The notes beneath the pieces were generated by a model. The model saw only the letters and a program-made list of their open reading frames with translations, made no database searches and had not been told where the DNA came from. This document shows positions 55,282 through 62,525 of a stretch of 64,000 bases of DNA, piece by piece. Numbering within the stretch: the first letter of the stretch is position 1; the number at the start of each line of letters is the position of its first letter. Origin of the DNA: Pseudomonas yamanorum (GTDB taxonomy: Bacteria; Pseudomonadota; Gammaproteobacteria; Pseudomonadales; Pseudomonadaceae); the NCBI RefSeq assembly GCF_900105735.1, contig NZ_LT629793.1, positions 3,100,001 through 3,164,000 of the forward strand. The letters are read 5' to 3'. The position numbers and the translations under genes are program-made.

Positions 55282-55564
55282 CTGAAATCCCTGACGCCGC
55301 AGGGGGTAATGCGGCGTTGGTGCGGTCCGGGTCAGCGTGGGTAACGCTGAGTAGCGCCGACTTTAAAGGTATAAAAAGCAAAATTTAAATACCGAAATAG
55401 CATATTGATATCACCCAAATAGATAACCTGCGGATTCGCGGTACCGGCGGATGACAGCTACTGTTTCCGGGGAAGTAGGAAGGGTCTTTTTATCGGTGCT
55501 GCACTTCAGGGATAGGCAGCGCGTGGCCAGACTGACGGCCAACCAACAGACGAGGGAATGAGCG
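55282..55564 (-). promoter_or_regulatory. Upstream region of the amino-acid ABC operon
   Basis: The 561-bp gap 55282-55842 contains (from the left) this promoter region, a small ORF, a REP pair and the metQ2 terminator. Near 55360-55410 it is strongly AT-rich (GGTATAAAAAGC, AAATTTAAATACC, GATATC). On the minus strand TTTTTATACC gives a possible -10. No gene-sized coding frame in it is convincing. Confidence 0.4.
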
Positions 55565-55651
55565 ATGACAAAAGCAAAACCGATTGATCCGCAGGAGCTG
55601 GTGAAGTGGCTGGTGGCGTTGCGCAGGGCCATTAACAGCCGGAATCTCTGA
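55565..55651 (+). CDS. Candidate 28-residue small protein
   Basis: ATG at 55565 with GAGGG about nine bases upstream encodes M-T-K-A-K-P-I-D-P-Q-E-L-V-K-W-L-V-A-L-R, then R-A-I-N-S-R-N-L and TGA. It has a plausible amphipathic helix (E-L-V-K-W-L-V-A-L-R-R-A-I). A REP pair follows 15 bp later, as behind many real genes here. It could be spurious; nothing similar was recognised. Confidence 0.4.
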   Translation: MTKAKPIDPQELVKWLVALRRAINSRNL

Positions 55652-55665
55652 GCTGACACGCTCCC

Positions 55666-55762
55666 AAATGTGGGAGCGGGCTTGCTCGCGAATGCGGTGT
55701 ATCAGTCAGCAGATGTGTTGGCTGACCCACCGCATTCGCGAGCAAGCCCGCTCCCACATTTC
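55666..55762. repeat. REP pair, inverted (type B)
   Basis: AAATGTGGGAGCGGGCTTGC and the facing complement, inner arms GCGAATGCGGTG / CACCGCATTCGC. Same class as the copies at 12152 and 23022. Confidence 0.9.
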
Positions 55763-55777
55763 GATTGCATTCCAGCC

Positions 55778-55815
55778 ATAAAAAACGCCGACGCTGTAGA
55801 AGCCGTCGGCGTTTA
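55778..55815 (-). terminator. Intrinsic terminator of the second metQ gene
   Basis: On the minus strand: ACGCCGACG, a 10-base loop, CGTCGGCGT, then TTTTTT. It starts about 28 bp after the metQ2 stop. Confidence 0.9.
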
Positions 55816-55842
55816 AACCTTGAAGGAGGTTTTGGGGCTCGA

Positions 55843-56625
55843 TCAGAACGCCGGCACGACCGCACCGTTGTATTTCTTCTCGATGAAAGCTTTCACTTCA
55901 GGGCTGGTCAGGGCTTTGGCCAGCTTCTGGATCGCGTCGCTGTCCTTGTTGTCCGGGCGGGCAACCAGGAAGTTCACGTACGGCGACTTGGCGTCTTCGA
56001 TGATCAGTGCGTCCTTGGCCGGGTTCAGGCCGGCTTCCAGGGCGTAGTTAGTGTTGATCAGGTCCAGGTCAACCTGGTCCAGTACGCGTGGCAGCAGGGC
56101 CGATTCCAGCTCTTTGAATTTCAGGTTTTTCGGGTTGCTGGCGATGTCTTTCGGCGTGGCCAGGGCGTTGGTCGGGTCTTTCAGGGTGATAACGCCAGCC
56201 TTTTGCAGCAGCAGCAGGGCACGGCCGGAGTTGCTGCCTTCGTTCGGGATGGCCACGGTGGCGCCATCTTTCAGCTCAGAGATGTTTTTGATCTTTTTCG
56301 AGTAACCACCGAAGGGTTCAACGTGCACACCGACCACGGTCACCAGGTTGGTGCCTTTACCCTTGTTGAAGTTTTCCAGGTACGGCAGGGTCTGGAAGTA
56401 GTTGGCGTCCAGACGCTTCTCGGCCACCTGCACGTTCGGCTGCACGTAGTCGGTAAAGACTTTGATTTCCAGGTCCACGCCTTCTTTGGCCAGGGTCGGC
56501 TTGACCAGCTCAAGGATCTCGGCGTGCGGGATCGGGGTAGCGGCTACCACCAGTTTCTCGTTGGCCTGGGCGAAGCTTGCAGTCAGGGCAGCCGCCAGTG
56601 CGGTAAACAACAGAACCTTTTTCAT
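55843..56625 (-). CDS. MetQ-family substrate-binding protein, orphan copy
   Basis: A 260-residue protein. Signal peptide M-K-K-V-L-L-F-T-A-L-A-A-A-L-T-A-S-F-A-Q-A with no lipobox. NlpA/MetQ features: V-A-A-T-P-I-P-H-A-E-I-L-E, V-F-T-D-Y-V-Q-P-N, N-Y-F-Q-T-L-P-Y-L. No metN/metI genes adjoin it, so it may share the transporter from 40.8-42.6 kb. The upstream region (56626-56773) carries TATTCC/GGAATA elements. The next gene upstream is the sigma54-like AAA+ protein. Confidence 0.9.
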   Translation of the reverse strand: MKKVLLFTALAAALTASFAQANEKLVVAATPIPHAEILELVKPTLAKEGVDLEIKVFTDYVQPNVQVAEKRLDANYFQTLPYLENFNKGKGTNLVTVVGVHVEPFGGYSKKIKNISELKDGATVAIPNEGSNSGRALLLLQKAGVITLKDPTNALATPKDIASNPKNLKFKELESALLPRVLDQVDLDLINTNYALEAGLNPAKDALIIEDAKSPYVNFLVARPDNKDSDAIQKLAKALTSPEVKAFIEKKYNGAVVPAF

Positions 56626-56711
56626 GCAGTGTCCTTATCGAAAATCCGGGTCGTCTGGGACGGCCGCTTTGTAGTTGAGTGCCAGCGAAGTGCTATCGCG
56701 GCGTGAAGCGG

Positions 56712-56773
56712 ACAATACCGAGGTTTTTTATTCCAGAACAATACTTTTTATTCACTTTGATATTCCATTTTGT
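56712..56773 (-). promoter_or_regulatory. Upstream region of orphan metQ with GGAATA repeats
   Basis: Read on the minus strand: ATGGAATATC (56766-56757 side), GTGAATAAAA, then TATTG-TTCTG-GAATAA and TATTGT (56717-56712) as possible -10. The elements match those before tcyJ and the sfnB operon. They suggest a common regulator. Confidence 0.5.
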
Positions 56774-57700
56774 TCATACAGACGCCAACCCTTTCAATAG
56801 ACGCCTCAACGCATCACGTTCGGCCTCGGTACCGCTGCTGAGGATCTGCCGCGCCTGGTGTTCGATCTGCGTCACCGACGGCAGCGGCAGGTTCAAATGC
56901 TCCGGCAAAATCTCGTCGCCACTGCTGACCAACAGGGCAAAGTGAATCACGTTCTCCAACTCCCGCGTGTTCCCCGGCCAGCTGTGATGCTCCAGCACGC
57001 GTTGGGCTTCGTCGCTGATCAGCGGTACCGGCAAGTCGAGGCGCTGGCTGTAGATGCCGAGGAAATACTCGGCCAGTGACAGGATATCGCCCACCCGCTC
57101 GCGCAGTGCCGGCAACTCCAACTGGCCTTCGCTGAGGTAATGGAACAGGCGCTCGTGAAACTTGCCGGCTGCCACGGCCTGAGCCAGGTCGATGCTGGTG
57201 GCCGCCACCAGCCGCACATCCACCGGACTTGGCTGATGAGCGCCAACGCGGGTCACTTCGTGGTTTTCCAGCGCCGCCAGCAACTTGACCTGGATCGGCA
57301 ACGGCAGGTCGCCGATTTCATCCAGGTACAAGGTGCCGCCATTGGCCGAGCCAAACCAGCCGGCGCGGCTACTGGCTGCGCCGCTGTGGCTGCCTGCGGC
57401 GTAGCCGAACAGTTCGGCGTCGGCATAAGTCGGGCTGATGGCGCCGCAATTGACCGAGACAAACAAGCCGGTGCGGTCGCTGCCACGGTGGATATGCCGC
57501 GCGAGCAATTCCTTGCCGCTGCCGGTTTCGCCGCGGATCAACACGGGCAAGGCACGGGGGGCGAGATTTTCGAGGTCTTCGCGCAGTTGCCGCGAACGCG
57601 GGTCGACAAACACAAGCGCCTTGGCACGAATGCTCAGGGGGCTTTTTTCGGCGTCGGGGAAGGTCAGCAGGGGCTGACCGAAGGTTTCATGCAGGCTCAT
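56774..57700 (-). CDS. Sigma54-activator-like AAA+ protein lacking GAFTGA and HTH
   Basis: A 308-residue AAA+ protein. Walker A G-E-T-G-S-G-K-E (57-64), Walker B L-Y-L-D-E-I-G-D (124-131), sensor-type H-E-R-L-F-H-Y-L near 183-189 and W-P-G-N-T-R-E-L-E-N (241-250) are those of NtrC-type activators. The GAFTGA loop, essential for sigma54 contact, reads G-S-H-S-G-A (103-108), and the 58 residues after the AAA+ core contain no recognisable Fis-type HTH. N-terminal regulatory domain is also absent. It resembles SfnR-type regulators in size and neighbours, but the lack of GAFTGA argues against ordinary sigma54 activation. ATG at 57700 has GGGAG upstream. Confidence 0.8.
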   Translation of the reverse strand: MSLHETFGQPLLTFPDAEKSPLSIRAKALVFVDPRSRQLREDLENLAPRALPVLIRGETGSGKELLARHIHRGSDRTGLFVSVNCGAISPTYADAELFGYAAGSHSGAASSRAGWFGSANGGTLYLDEIGDLPLPIQVKLLAALENHEVTRVGAHQPSPVDVRLVAATSIDLAQAVAAGKFHERLFHYLSEGQLELPALRERVGDILSLAEYFLGIYSQRLDLPVPLISDEAQRVLEHHSWPGNTRELENVIHFALLVSSGDEILPEHLNLPLPSVTQIEHQARQILSSGTEAERDALRRLLKGLASV

Positions 57701-57748
57701 GGCAGACTCCCGCCCCATCCACGAAGGGGAAGGGGCGTTTAAAAAATT

Positions 57749-58330
57749 TTATGCACGGCGCCGGGAGTGATGTTCCAGGCGATTTTGCAGGCGATAGAGG
57801 TAGGCGAAACCCTGTTCCCAGCGTTGATGGCCGGACTTCACATTGATATGCCCGGCCCCCGCGAGAATTCCCGCTTCGGCGCCCCAGTTACGCGCCAGTT
57901 CCAGGGCGCGGGTGGCGCTGACGGCGCTGTCGTTGTCGGAGCTGACAACCTGGCTTGGGAACGGCAGCAGATGATTGGGGATTGGCGCGAAGTTACGCAG
58001 GGCGGGAGCGCAGGCAGGGCGTTCGACATCGGCCGGGGCCACCAGCAAGGCGCCGCGTACCTGACGCAGGAACTGCACCGGTGCGGTGGCGGCCCAATGG
58101 GCGACGGCGATGCAGCCCAGGCTGTGGGCAATCAGAATCACCGGGGTGCTGTCGGCGGCGATGGCTTCGGCCAGTGCGGCCACCCAGTCTTCGCGGCGCG
58201 GGGTCAGCCAGTCGGCTTGCTCCACGCGTGCGCTGTTGGGCAGGCTGTTCTGCCAATGACTTTGCCAATGATCTTCTGGCGATCCTTGCCAGCCCGGCAC
58301 GATCAGATAACGAATCGACTCGCTGTGCAT
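57749..58330 (-). CDS. RBBP9/YdeN-family alpha/beta hydrolase
   Basis: A 193-residue serine hydrolase. N-terminal Y-L-I-V-P-G-W-Q-G-S-P, nucleophile elbow A-H-S-L-G-C (about 68-73), acid in S-S-D-N-D (about 128-132) and catalytic His in G-A-G-H-I-N (about 157-162). The family of small hydrolases includes E. coli YdeN; its biological substrate is unknown. It lies 48 bp upstream of the AAA+ gene on the same strand, probably one transcript. Its upstream region holds the dyad TATTC-GTTAAG-GAATA. Confidence 0.88.
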   Translation of the reverse strand: MHSESIRYLIVPGWQGSPEDHWQSHWQNSLPNSARVEQADWLTPRREDWVAALAEAIAADSTPVILIAHSLGCIAVAHWAATAPVQFLRQVRGALLVAPADVERPACAPALRNFAPIPNHLLPFPSQVVSSDNDSAVSATRALELARNWGAEAGILAGAGHINVKSGHQRWEQGFAYLYRLQNRLEHHSRRRA

Positions 58331-58385
58331 GGGTGTGCCCTCCTGCAGCGTTTAACGTTGTGGGTCAGTATAGGCACGGGGTATA

Positions 58386-58401
58386 TATTCGTTAAGGAAT
58401 A
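58386..58401. promoter_or_regulatory. TATTC-N6-GAATA dyad upstream of RBBP9-type hydrolase
   Basis: TATTC-GTTAAG-GAATA, a perfect 5-bp dyad, about 55 bp before the hydrolase start (minus strand). The same pattern occurs upstream of tcyJ and metQ2. Confidence 0.45.
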
Positions 58402-58437
58402 AGAAGCTATTTATTAATAACCAAAATGTTTGTTTGA

Positions 58438-58465
58438 GGGTGGGGGGGGGTTAGGGGGTTGGGGG
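58438..58465 (+). other. G-quadruplex-capable G tract
   Basis: GGG-T-G9-TTA-G5-TT-G5 gives four or more G runs with short loops on the plus strand, ending exactly where the left inverted arm begins. The G9 run could slip during replication. Confidence 0.75.
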
Positions 58466-59264
58466 TACATATCCGTTTCTTCGGTTATGGCCGCTATTGG
58501 TTCCGCTCTTACAGCGGCTCACTTTTGAACAGCGCAAAAGTAAGCAAAACGCTCTTGCCCCACCACTCGGCACCTCGCTAATGCTCGGTGTGTCCTCACT
58601 CCGGCTTTGGACCGTGGGCCGCCGCGATGGGCCATCCATGGCCCAGCGCGGCTAACCCGGCGTCCTGCCGGGTTACCCACGCTCCAAAGCCTGCGTTCGG
58701 CCAGCGTGGTTTAACGGGGCGCCTAAGATCAAGATCAAAAGCAAGAGCACAGCGGCCTCCCGGCCGGCTTGAGTGTGGTGAAGCAACAGCCAAATCAAAA
58801 GCTAAAGCGGGCACGGTCAAATGTGGGAGCTGGCTTGCCTGCGATGGCATCAACTGGGTGTACATGATGTACCGAGTTGTCTGCATCGCAGGCAAGCCAG
58901 CTCCCACAGAAAAGCAGAGCTGCATTCGCTCTGGCTTTTGATCTGGCTTTTAACACTCAAGCCGGCCGGTAGGCCGCTGTGCTCTGCTTTTGATTTTGAT
59001 CTGCGGGCCCCGTCAACCACGATGGCCGCAAGTAGGCACGGTGGAGCGGGTAAATCGGCAGGGATGCCGATTTAGCCGCGCCGGGCCATGGATGGCCCGT
59101 CGCGGCGGCCCGCGGAGCCGTGCCGGAGTGCGGGCATGCCGAGCCTAGGCGAGGCACCGAGTGGTGGGGCAAAGACCTTTTGGTTACTTTTGGGGCGTTT
59201 GCCAAAAGTGACCCGCTGTAAGAGCGGAACCCTAAGTAGCCGTTACCTAAATAACGGATATGTA
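58466..59264. repeat. Long imperfect inverted repeat (two ~310-bp arms)
   Basis: The left arm 58466-58775 begins TACATATCCG and ends GGCCGGCTTGAGTG. The right arm 58954-59264, read in reverse, begins TACATATCCG and ends GGCCGGCTTGAGTG. The arms align over their full length at roughly 80% identity with short gaps, including TTCCGCTCTTACAGCGG, CCCCACCACTCGG and GGGCCATCCATGGCCC (itself palindromic). No ORF of merit occurs within. The spacer 58776-58953 contains a REP pair. It accounts for nearly all of the 1,009-bp gap 58331-59339. Confidence 0.9.
58819..58908. repeat. REP pair inside the long inverted repeat
   Basis: AAATGTGGGAGCTGGCTTGC and facing GCAAGCCAGCTCCCACA with inner arms GATGGCATCAACTGGGTGTA / TACCGAGTTGTCTGCATC (partial). 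It is located in the spacer between the two long arms. Confidence 0.85.
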
Positions 59265-59339
59265 CTCCCCCCAAAGCCCCAAAAAAAAGGCCGCACCCTG
59301 CCAAGGAAACGGCCAAAAAAATTGTCGAGGCATTTGAAA

Positions 59340-59741
59340 CTAACGTGCAGTAATCACCGACAGCTTGGTAATCCCCGCGCGCTCGATAGACGCCATGGCT
59401 CGCGCCACTTCGCCATAATTAACTCCATCGTCAGCCTGCAGTTGCACCCGAACCTCCGGGTCCTTGGCCTTGGCCGACTGCAAGTTGAATTCCAGCAAAT
59501 CCGGCTGGATTTCATCCTTGTTGATAAACAGTTTGCCGGCAGCATCAATACTCACCACCAGCGGATCTTTCTGCTCCACCGGCGCCACGGCCTCAGTCTT
59601 GGGCAGGTTGATCGGAATCGCATTGGTCAACAACGGCGCGGTGACGATAAACACCACCAGCAGCACCAACATCACATCCACCAGCGGCGTGACGTTGATC
59701 TCGCTCAGCACCTCATCACTGTCTTGCGTGGAGAAGGCCAT
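59340..59741 (-). CDS. exbD: TonB-system energiser ExbD
   Basis: A 133-residue biopolymer-transport protein: one N-terminal helix (about 21-38) with the conserved transmembrane Asp22 in L-V-D-V-M-L-V-L-L-V-V-F-I-V-T, and a periplasmic domain. Length is typical. Together with ExbB it uses the proton gradient to energise TonB. One base separates it from exbB. Confidence 0.93.
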   Translation of the reverse strand: MAFSTQDSDEVLSEINVTPLVDVMLVLLVVFIVTAPLLTNAIPINLPKTEAVAPVEQKDPLVVSIDAAGKLFINKDEIQPDLLEFNLQSAKAKDPEVRVQLQADDGVNYGEVARAMASIERAGITKLSVITAR

Positions 59742-59742
59742 C

Positions 59743-60465
59743 TCAGGACGCCTCCTTCACTTTTTGCGCGCCACCCTGGGCACTGGCCTTGCTCAGCGTC
59801 GGATGCAGCAGCACGCGGAACGAGTTCTTCTGCGCCAGGCTGTAGAAGTCATGGGCAAAGTCATCCAGGTCAGCAGCCGTGAGTTTCAGGCGACGCAGGA
59901 AGTAGTTGTAAACCAGCACCGCCGGCACCGCGACGGCAATACCCACACCAGTGGCGACCAGGGCGGCACCAATCGGCCCGGCCACGGTTTCGAGGCTCGC
60001 GGAACCGGCGGCGCTGATGCCTTTCAACGCTTCCATGATCCCCCAAACGGTACCGAACAGACCGATAAACGGCGACGTACTGCCGATACTCGCGACCACC
60101 GCCAGACCCGTTTCCAGGGAGCGACGCTCACGCACGATTTGTTGGCGCAGGGCACGTTCCAAGCGGTCCTGATGATTGATCGCCTGGCTCAGGTCAGCAG
60201 CGTGTGGCGCCTCACCCACCTGGATCGCGGCGTAACCGGCCTGGGCCACACGAGCAGCGGCGCCCGGCCTGGTTTCAGCCAGTTCAGCGGCCGAGTCCAG
60301 ACTGGAGGCCGCCCAGAACTGTTTGTGGAATTTGCGATCCTGGGACTTGAGGCGACCGAACTGGACGCCCTTGAGCAGGGCCAGGCCCCAGGTAGCGACC
60401 GAAAAGACCACCAGCAGCCAGATCACCGCGCTTTCGATGGATTCAGTTGGAGATGCTAATGCCAT
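59743..60465 (-). CDS. exbB: TonB-system energiser ExbB
   Basis: A 240-residue MotA/TolQ/ExbB-family protein. Helix 1 at about 9-30, then a cytoplasmic loop, then helices 2 and 3 (A-S-I-G-S-T-S-P-F-I-G-L-F-G-T-V-W-G-I-M at about 125-144, and G-P-I-G-A-A-L-V-A-T-G-V-G-I-A-V-A-V-P-A at about 162-181). ATG at 60465 preceded by AGAGGGAA. Between tonB and exbD. Confidence 0.92.
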   Translation of the reverse strand: MALASPTESIESAVIWLLVVFSVATWGLALLKGVQFGRLKSQDRKFHKQFWAASSLDSAAELAETRPGAAARVAQAGYAAIQVGEAPHAADLSQAINHQDRLERALRQQIVRERRSLETGLAVVASIGSTSPFIGLFGTVWGIMEALKGISAAGSASLETVAGPIGAALVATGVGIAVAVPAVLVYNYFLRRLKLTAADLDDFAHDFYSLAQKNSFRVLLHPTLSKASAQGGAQKVKEAS

Positions 60466-60518
60466 GATGTTTTCCCTCTGTGCAGGTCGCGATGTGTCCG
60501 ACACACCGCATCCAATAA

Positions 60519-61328
60519 TTAATGAATCTTGAAATCAATCGGTACGCTGACCCAGCCGTCCTGGGCCACATCGCCCTGCTTGGCCGGTACAAAACTCCAG
60601 CGTTTAACGGCAGCCAGTGCGGCTTCGTCGAGTTGCTGGCGACCACTGCTTTTCTGAATCTGGATCTCACCCGGCTTGCCGGTGGCCAACACATGCACCC
60701 GCAACAACACCGTGCCTTCCCAACCCCGGCGCTGGGCCAGTGACGGGTATTCGGGCGCCGGGTTCTTCAGGTACGCGGCGTTGGCCGAGGCCGGTGTAAC
60801 CGGCGCAGGCGCGGGCGGTGCGGGTGCTGGAGCCGGTGGCGCAGGTACAGGCGGCGCGGGCGGCTGCTCGGCGACCGGTTTCGGTGCGGGCTTGGGCACG
60901 GGCTTCGGTACCGGCTTGGGTTTCGGAATCTTTTTCGGCGCCGGCTTGGCGGCCAATTCATCGACCACCGGTGGCGGTGGCTCGACAACCGGTGGTGGCG
61001 GCGGTGGCGGCACGGGCGGTGGCGGCTCCACCACCGGCGGCGCCGGCTGGGAAAATTCGATCGTCATTGGCGGAATTTCCGGCGGCACAATCGGCAGCAC
61101 CGGGGTTGGCTTCTGGCTGACCCAATAGATCACCGCACCATGCAAAGCCAGCGCGAGAATCCCCAACAGGATCGCTTCACGCCGACTCAACACTCCCTTG
61201 GGGGTTTTCTGCGTACGCAACTGCCCCAACGGCGCGCGGTGCGGCCGGCCAAGGTCGACCAACTCACCACCCGGTGCGTGGCGCCACTGCGCCTCTTGTG
61301 CACTGGCGGCGGTCTGGACATTGCCCAT
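60519..61328 (-). CDS. tonB: Energy-transducing protein TonB
   Basis: A 269-residue TonB. An unusually long cytoplasmic N-terminus of 50 residues precedes the single transmembrane helix (51-70); then a Pro-rich spacer with KP and EP repeats (75-180); then the C-terminal TonB box-binding domain with N-P-A-P-E-Y-P-S-L-A-Q-R-R-G-W-E-G-T (189-206) and W-S-F-V-P-A. The gene order tonB-exbB-exbD is that of the P. aeruginosa tonB2-exbB1-exbD1 locus. It carries energy to outer-membrane receptors. GGGGAG RBS; an intrinsic terminator lies only 27 bases before the start. Confidence 0.93.
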   Translation of the reverse strand: MGNVQTAASAQEAQWRHAPGGELVDLGRPHRAPLGQLRTQKTPKGVLSRREAILLGILALALHGAVIYWVSQKPTPVLPIVPPEIPPMTIEFSQPAPPVVEPPPPVPPPPPPPVVEPPPPVVDELAAKPAPKKIPKPKPVPKPVPKPAPKPVAEQPPAPPVPAPPAPAPAPPAPAPVTPASANAAYLKNPAPEYPSLAQRRGWEGTVLLRVHVLATGKPGEIQIQKSSGRQQLDEAALAAVKRWSFVPAKQGDVAQDGWVSVPIDFKIH

Positions 61329-61354
61329 TGATTAACTCCCCTGCGGTCTTAAGC

Positions 61355-61388
61355 AAAAAAACCGACGGGCCTGCCTTGGCGGCCGTCG
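61355..61388 (-). terminator. Terminator-like hairpin in the tonB leader
   Basis: On the minus strand CGACGG, an inner loop, CCGTCG, then GTTTTTTTG. The U-tract ends about 27 nt before the tonB start codon, so there is no space for a promoter between it and tonB. It would be in the 5' leader of a tonB mRNA starting near 61430 and is either an attenuator or the end of LysR gene transcription. Confidence 0.65.
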
Positions 61389-61421
61389 AGGGCTGAATCA
61401 TCGGGGCCAGACGCTTATCTC

Positions 61422-61444
61422 TTAAAGTAATCTTTAAAGTTATA
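61422..61444 (-). promoter_or_regulatory. Candidate tonB promoter and TTAAAG dyad
   Basis: TTAAAG-TAAT-CTTTAA (61422-61437) next to GTTATA (minus-strand TATAAC, 61444-61439) in an AT-rich block. TATAAC preceded by TG may be the -10. No Fur box (GATAATGATAATCATTATC-like) was found. Confidence 0.4.
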
Positions 61445-61568
61445 CATAGATCCAAAATGAATAAACGAAACATCCAGATACGCCAAAGCCACGGCCTGCG
61501 CGGGCTGGCGCCGAGGCGCAAAATCCGAATGCTTTTGAGGCATACAAAATATTCACTCAAGGCATGAC

Positions 61569-62420
61569 TCAGCGGGGGTTACTGGCACATAAATCCTGCA
61601 ATTGACGCAGTAACGCCTGCCCCGCTGCGCCCAAACCATTGCGGCCATACAGCGCCAGCCGCACGCCCTGCACCGCCGGCAAACCGCTGTCTGCGCCCAA
61701 CACCACATGCCCCGGCTGCACGACCCGCACCGGCAGCAAGCTGATTCCCAGCCCCGCCGCCACCGCCGAACACACGCTGGCCAGGCTCGCGCTGGAATAA
61801 CCGATGCGCCAGCGCCAGCCACCCACCTCCAGGTGATGCAGCATTTCATTGCGATACAGGCCACCGGCGGGAAACGCCACCAACGGCAGCGGATCACGCC
61901 CCAGGGACGGAGCGCTGCGGCTGTCGACCCAGCACAAAGGCTCCGGCCAGGACGCCAGACAGTCATCGCTGTCGCCCATTTGCTTGACCAACAGCACGTC
62001 GAATTCACCGCCGCGATAATCCCGCAGCAACTCCGGCCCCAAGCCGCTGGTGACCTCCAGGCGCACCCGTGGATAAGCCTGTACAAACGCCGACAGCAGT
62101 GGCATCAAGCGCTCGGCCGCAAAGTCCTCGGGCACCGCCAGGCGCAGCACGCCATCGCTCTGCTGGTTGATCAGCACGTCAGCCGCCTCTTCGTGCAGCG
62201 CGAGGATGCGCCGCGCATAAGCCAGCAAGCGTTCACCCTCCACCGTGGCCACCACGCGGCGCTGGTCGCGGTCGAGGACCTGGCTGCCGAGTGCGTCTTC
62301 GAGGCGGCGGATCTGTTGGCTGACCGTGGACTGGGTCAAATGCAGGCGCTCGGCCGCGCGGGTGAAATTGCCGCAATCGACGACGGCAACAAAGCTGCGC
62401 AACAACACAGGATCGAACAT
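61569..62420 (-). CDS. LysR-family transcriptional regulator
   Basis: A 283-residue LTTR. N-terminal HTH: M-F-D-P-V-L-L-R-S-F-V-A-V-V-D-C-G-N-F-T (1-20) and R-L-H-L-T-Q-S-T-V-S-Q-Q-I-R-R-L-E. The effector region is normal in length. ATG at 62420; a longer frame to 62492 is not supported. It is divergent from the deaminase gene (105-bp gap) and probably regulates it and the transporter. Confidence 0.9.
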   Translation of the reverse strand: MFDPVLLRSFVAVVDCGNFTRAAERLHLTQSTVSQQIRRLEDALGSQVLDRDQRRVVATVEGERLLAYARRILALHEEAADVLINQQSDGVLRLAVPEDFAAERLMPLLSAFVQAYPRVRLEVTSGLGPELLRDYRGGEFDVLLVKQMGDSDDCLASWPEPLCWVDSRSAPSLGRDPLPLVAFPAGGLYRNEMLHHLEVGGWRWRIGYSSASLASVCSAVAAGLGISLLPVRVVQPGHVVLGADSGLPAVQGVRLALYGRNGLGAAGQALLRQLQDLCASNPR

Positions 62421-62525
62421 GGGCTCACCATTCCATTTGCCACTGATTGGCATGGTTATATTTAATTTCAGAATACCCCTGCGGCTGCCCATACTTCACG
62501 CCTCATTGCGCACGAGGGGTTTTCC

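Noticed and set aside
55411..55659. 82-codon minus-strand frame in the ABC/metQ2 gap
   Set aside because: No RBS or family resemblance; low-complexity translation; a short plus-strand ORF with an RBS overlaps it.
4254..58908. Possible CRISPR array from repeated 20-35 bp elements
   Set aside because: Copies are kilobases apart, palindromic and intergenic, with no regular spacers and no cas genes; they are REP elements.
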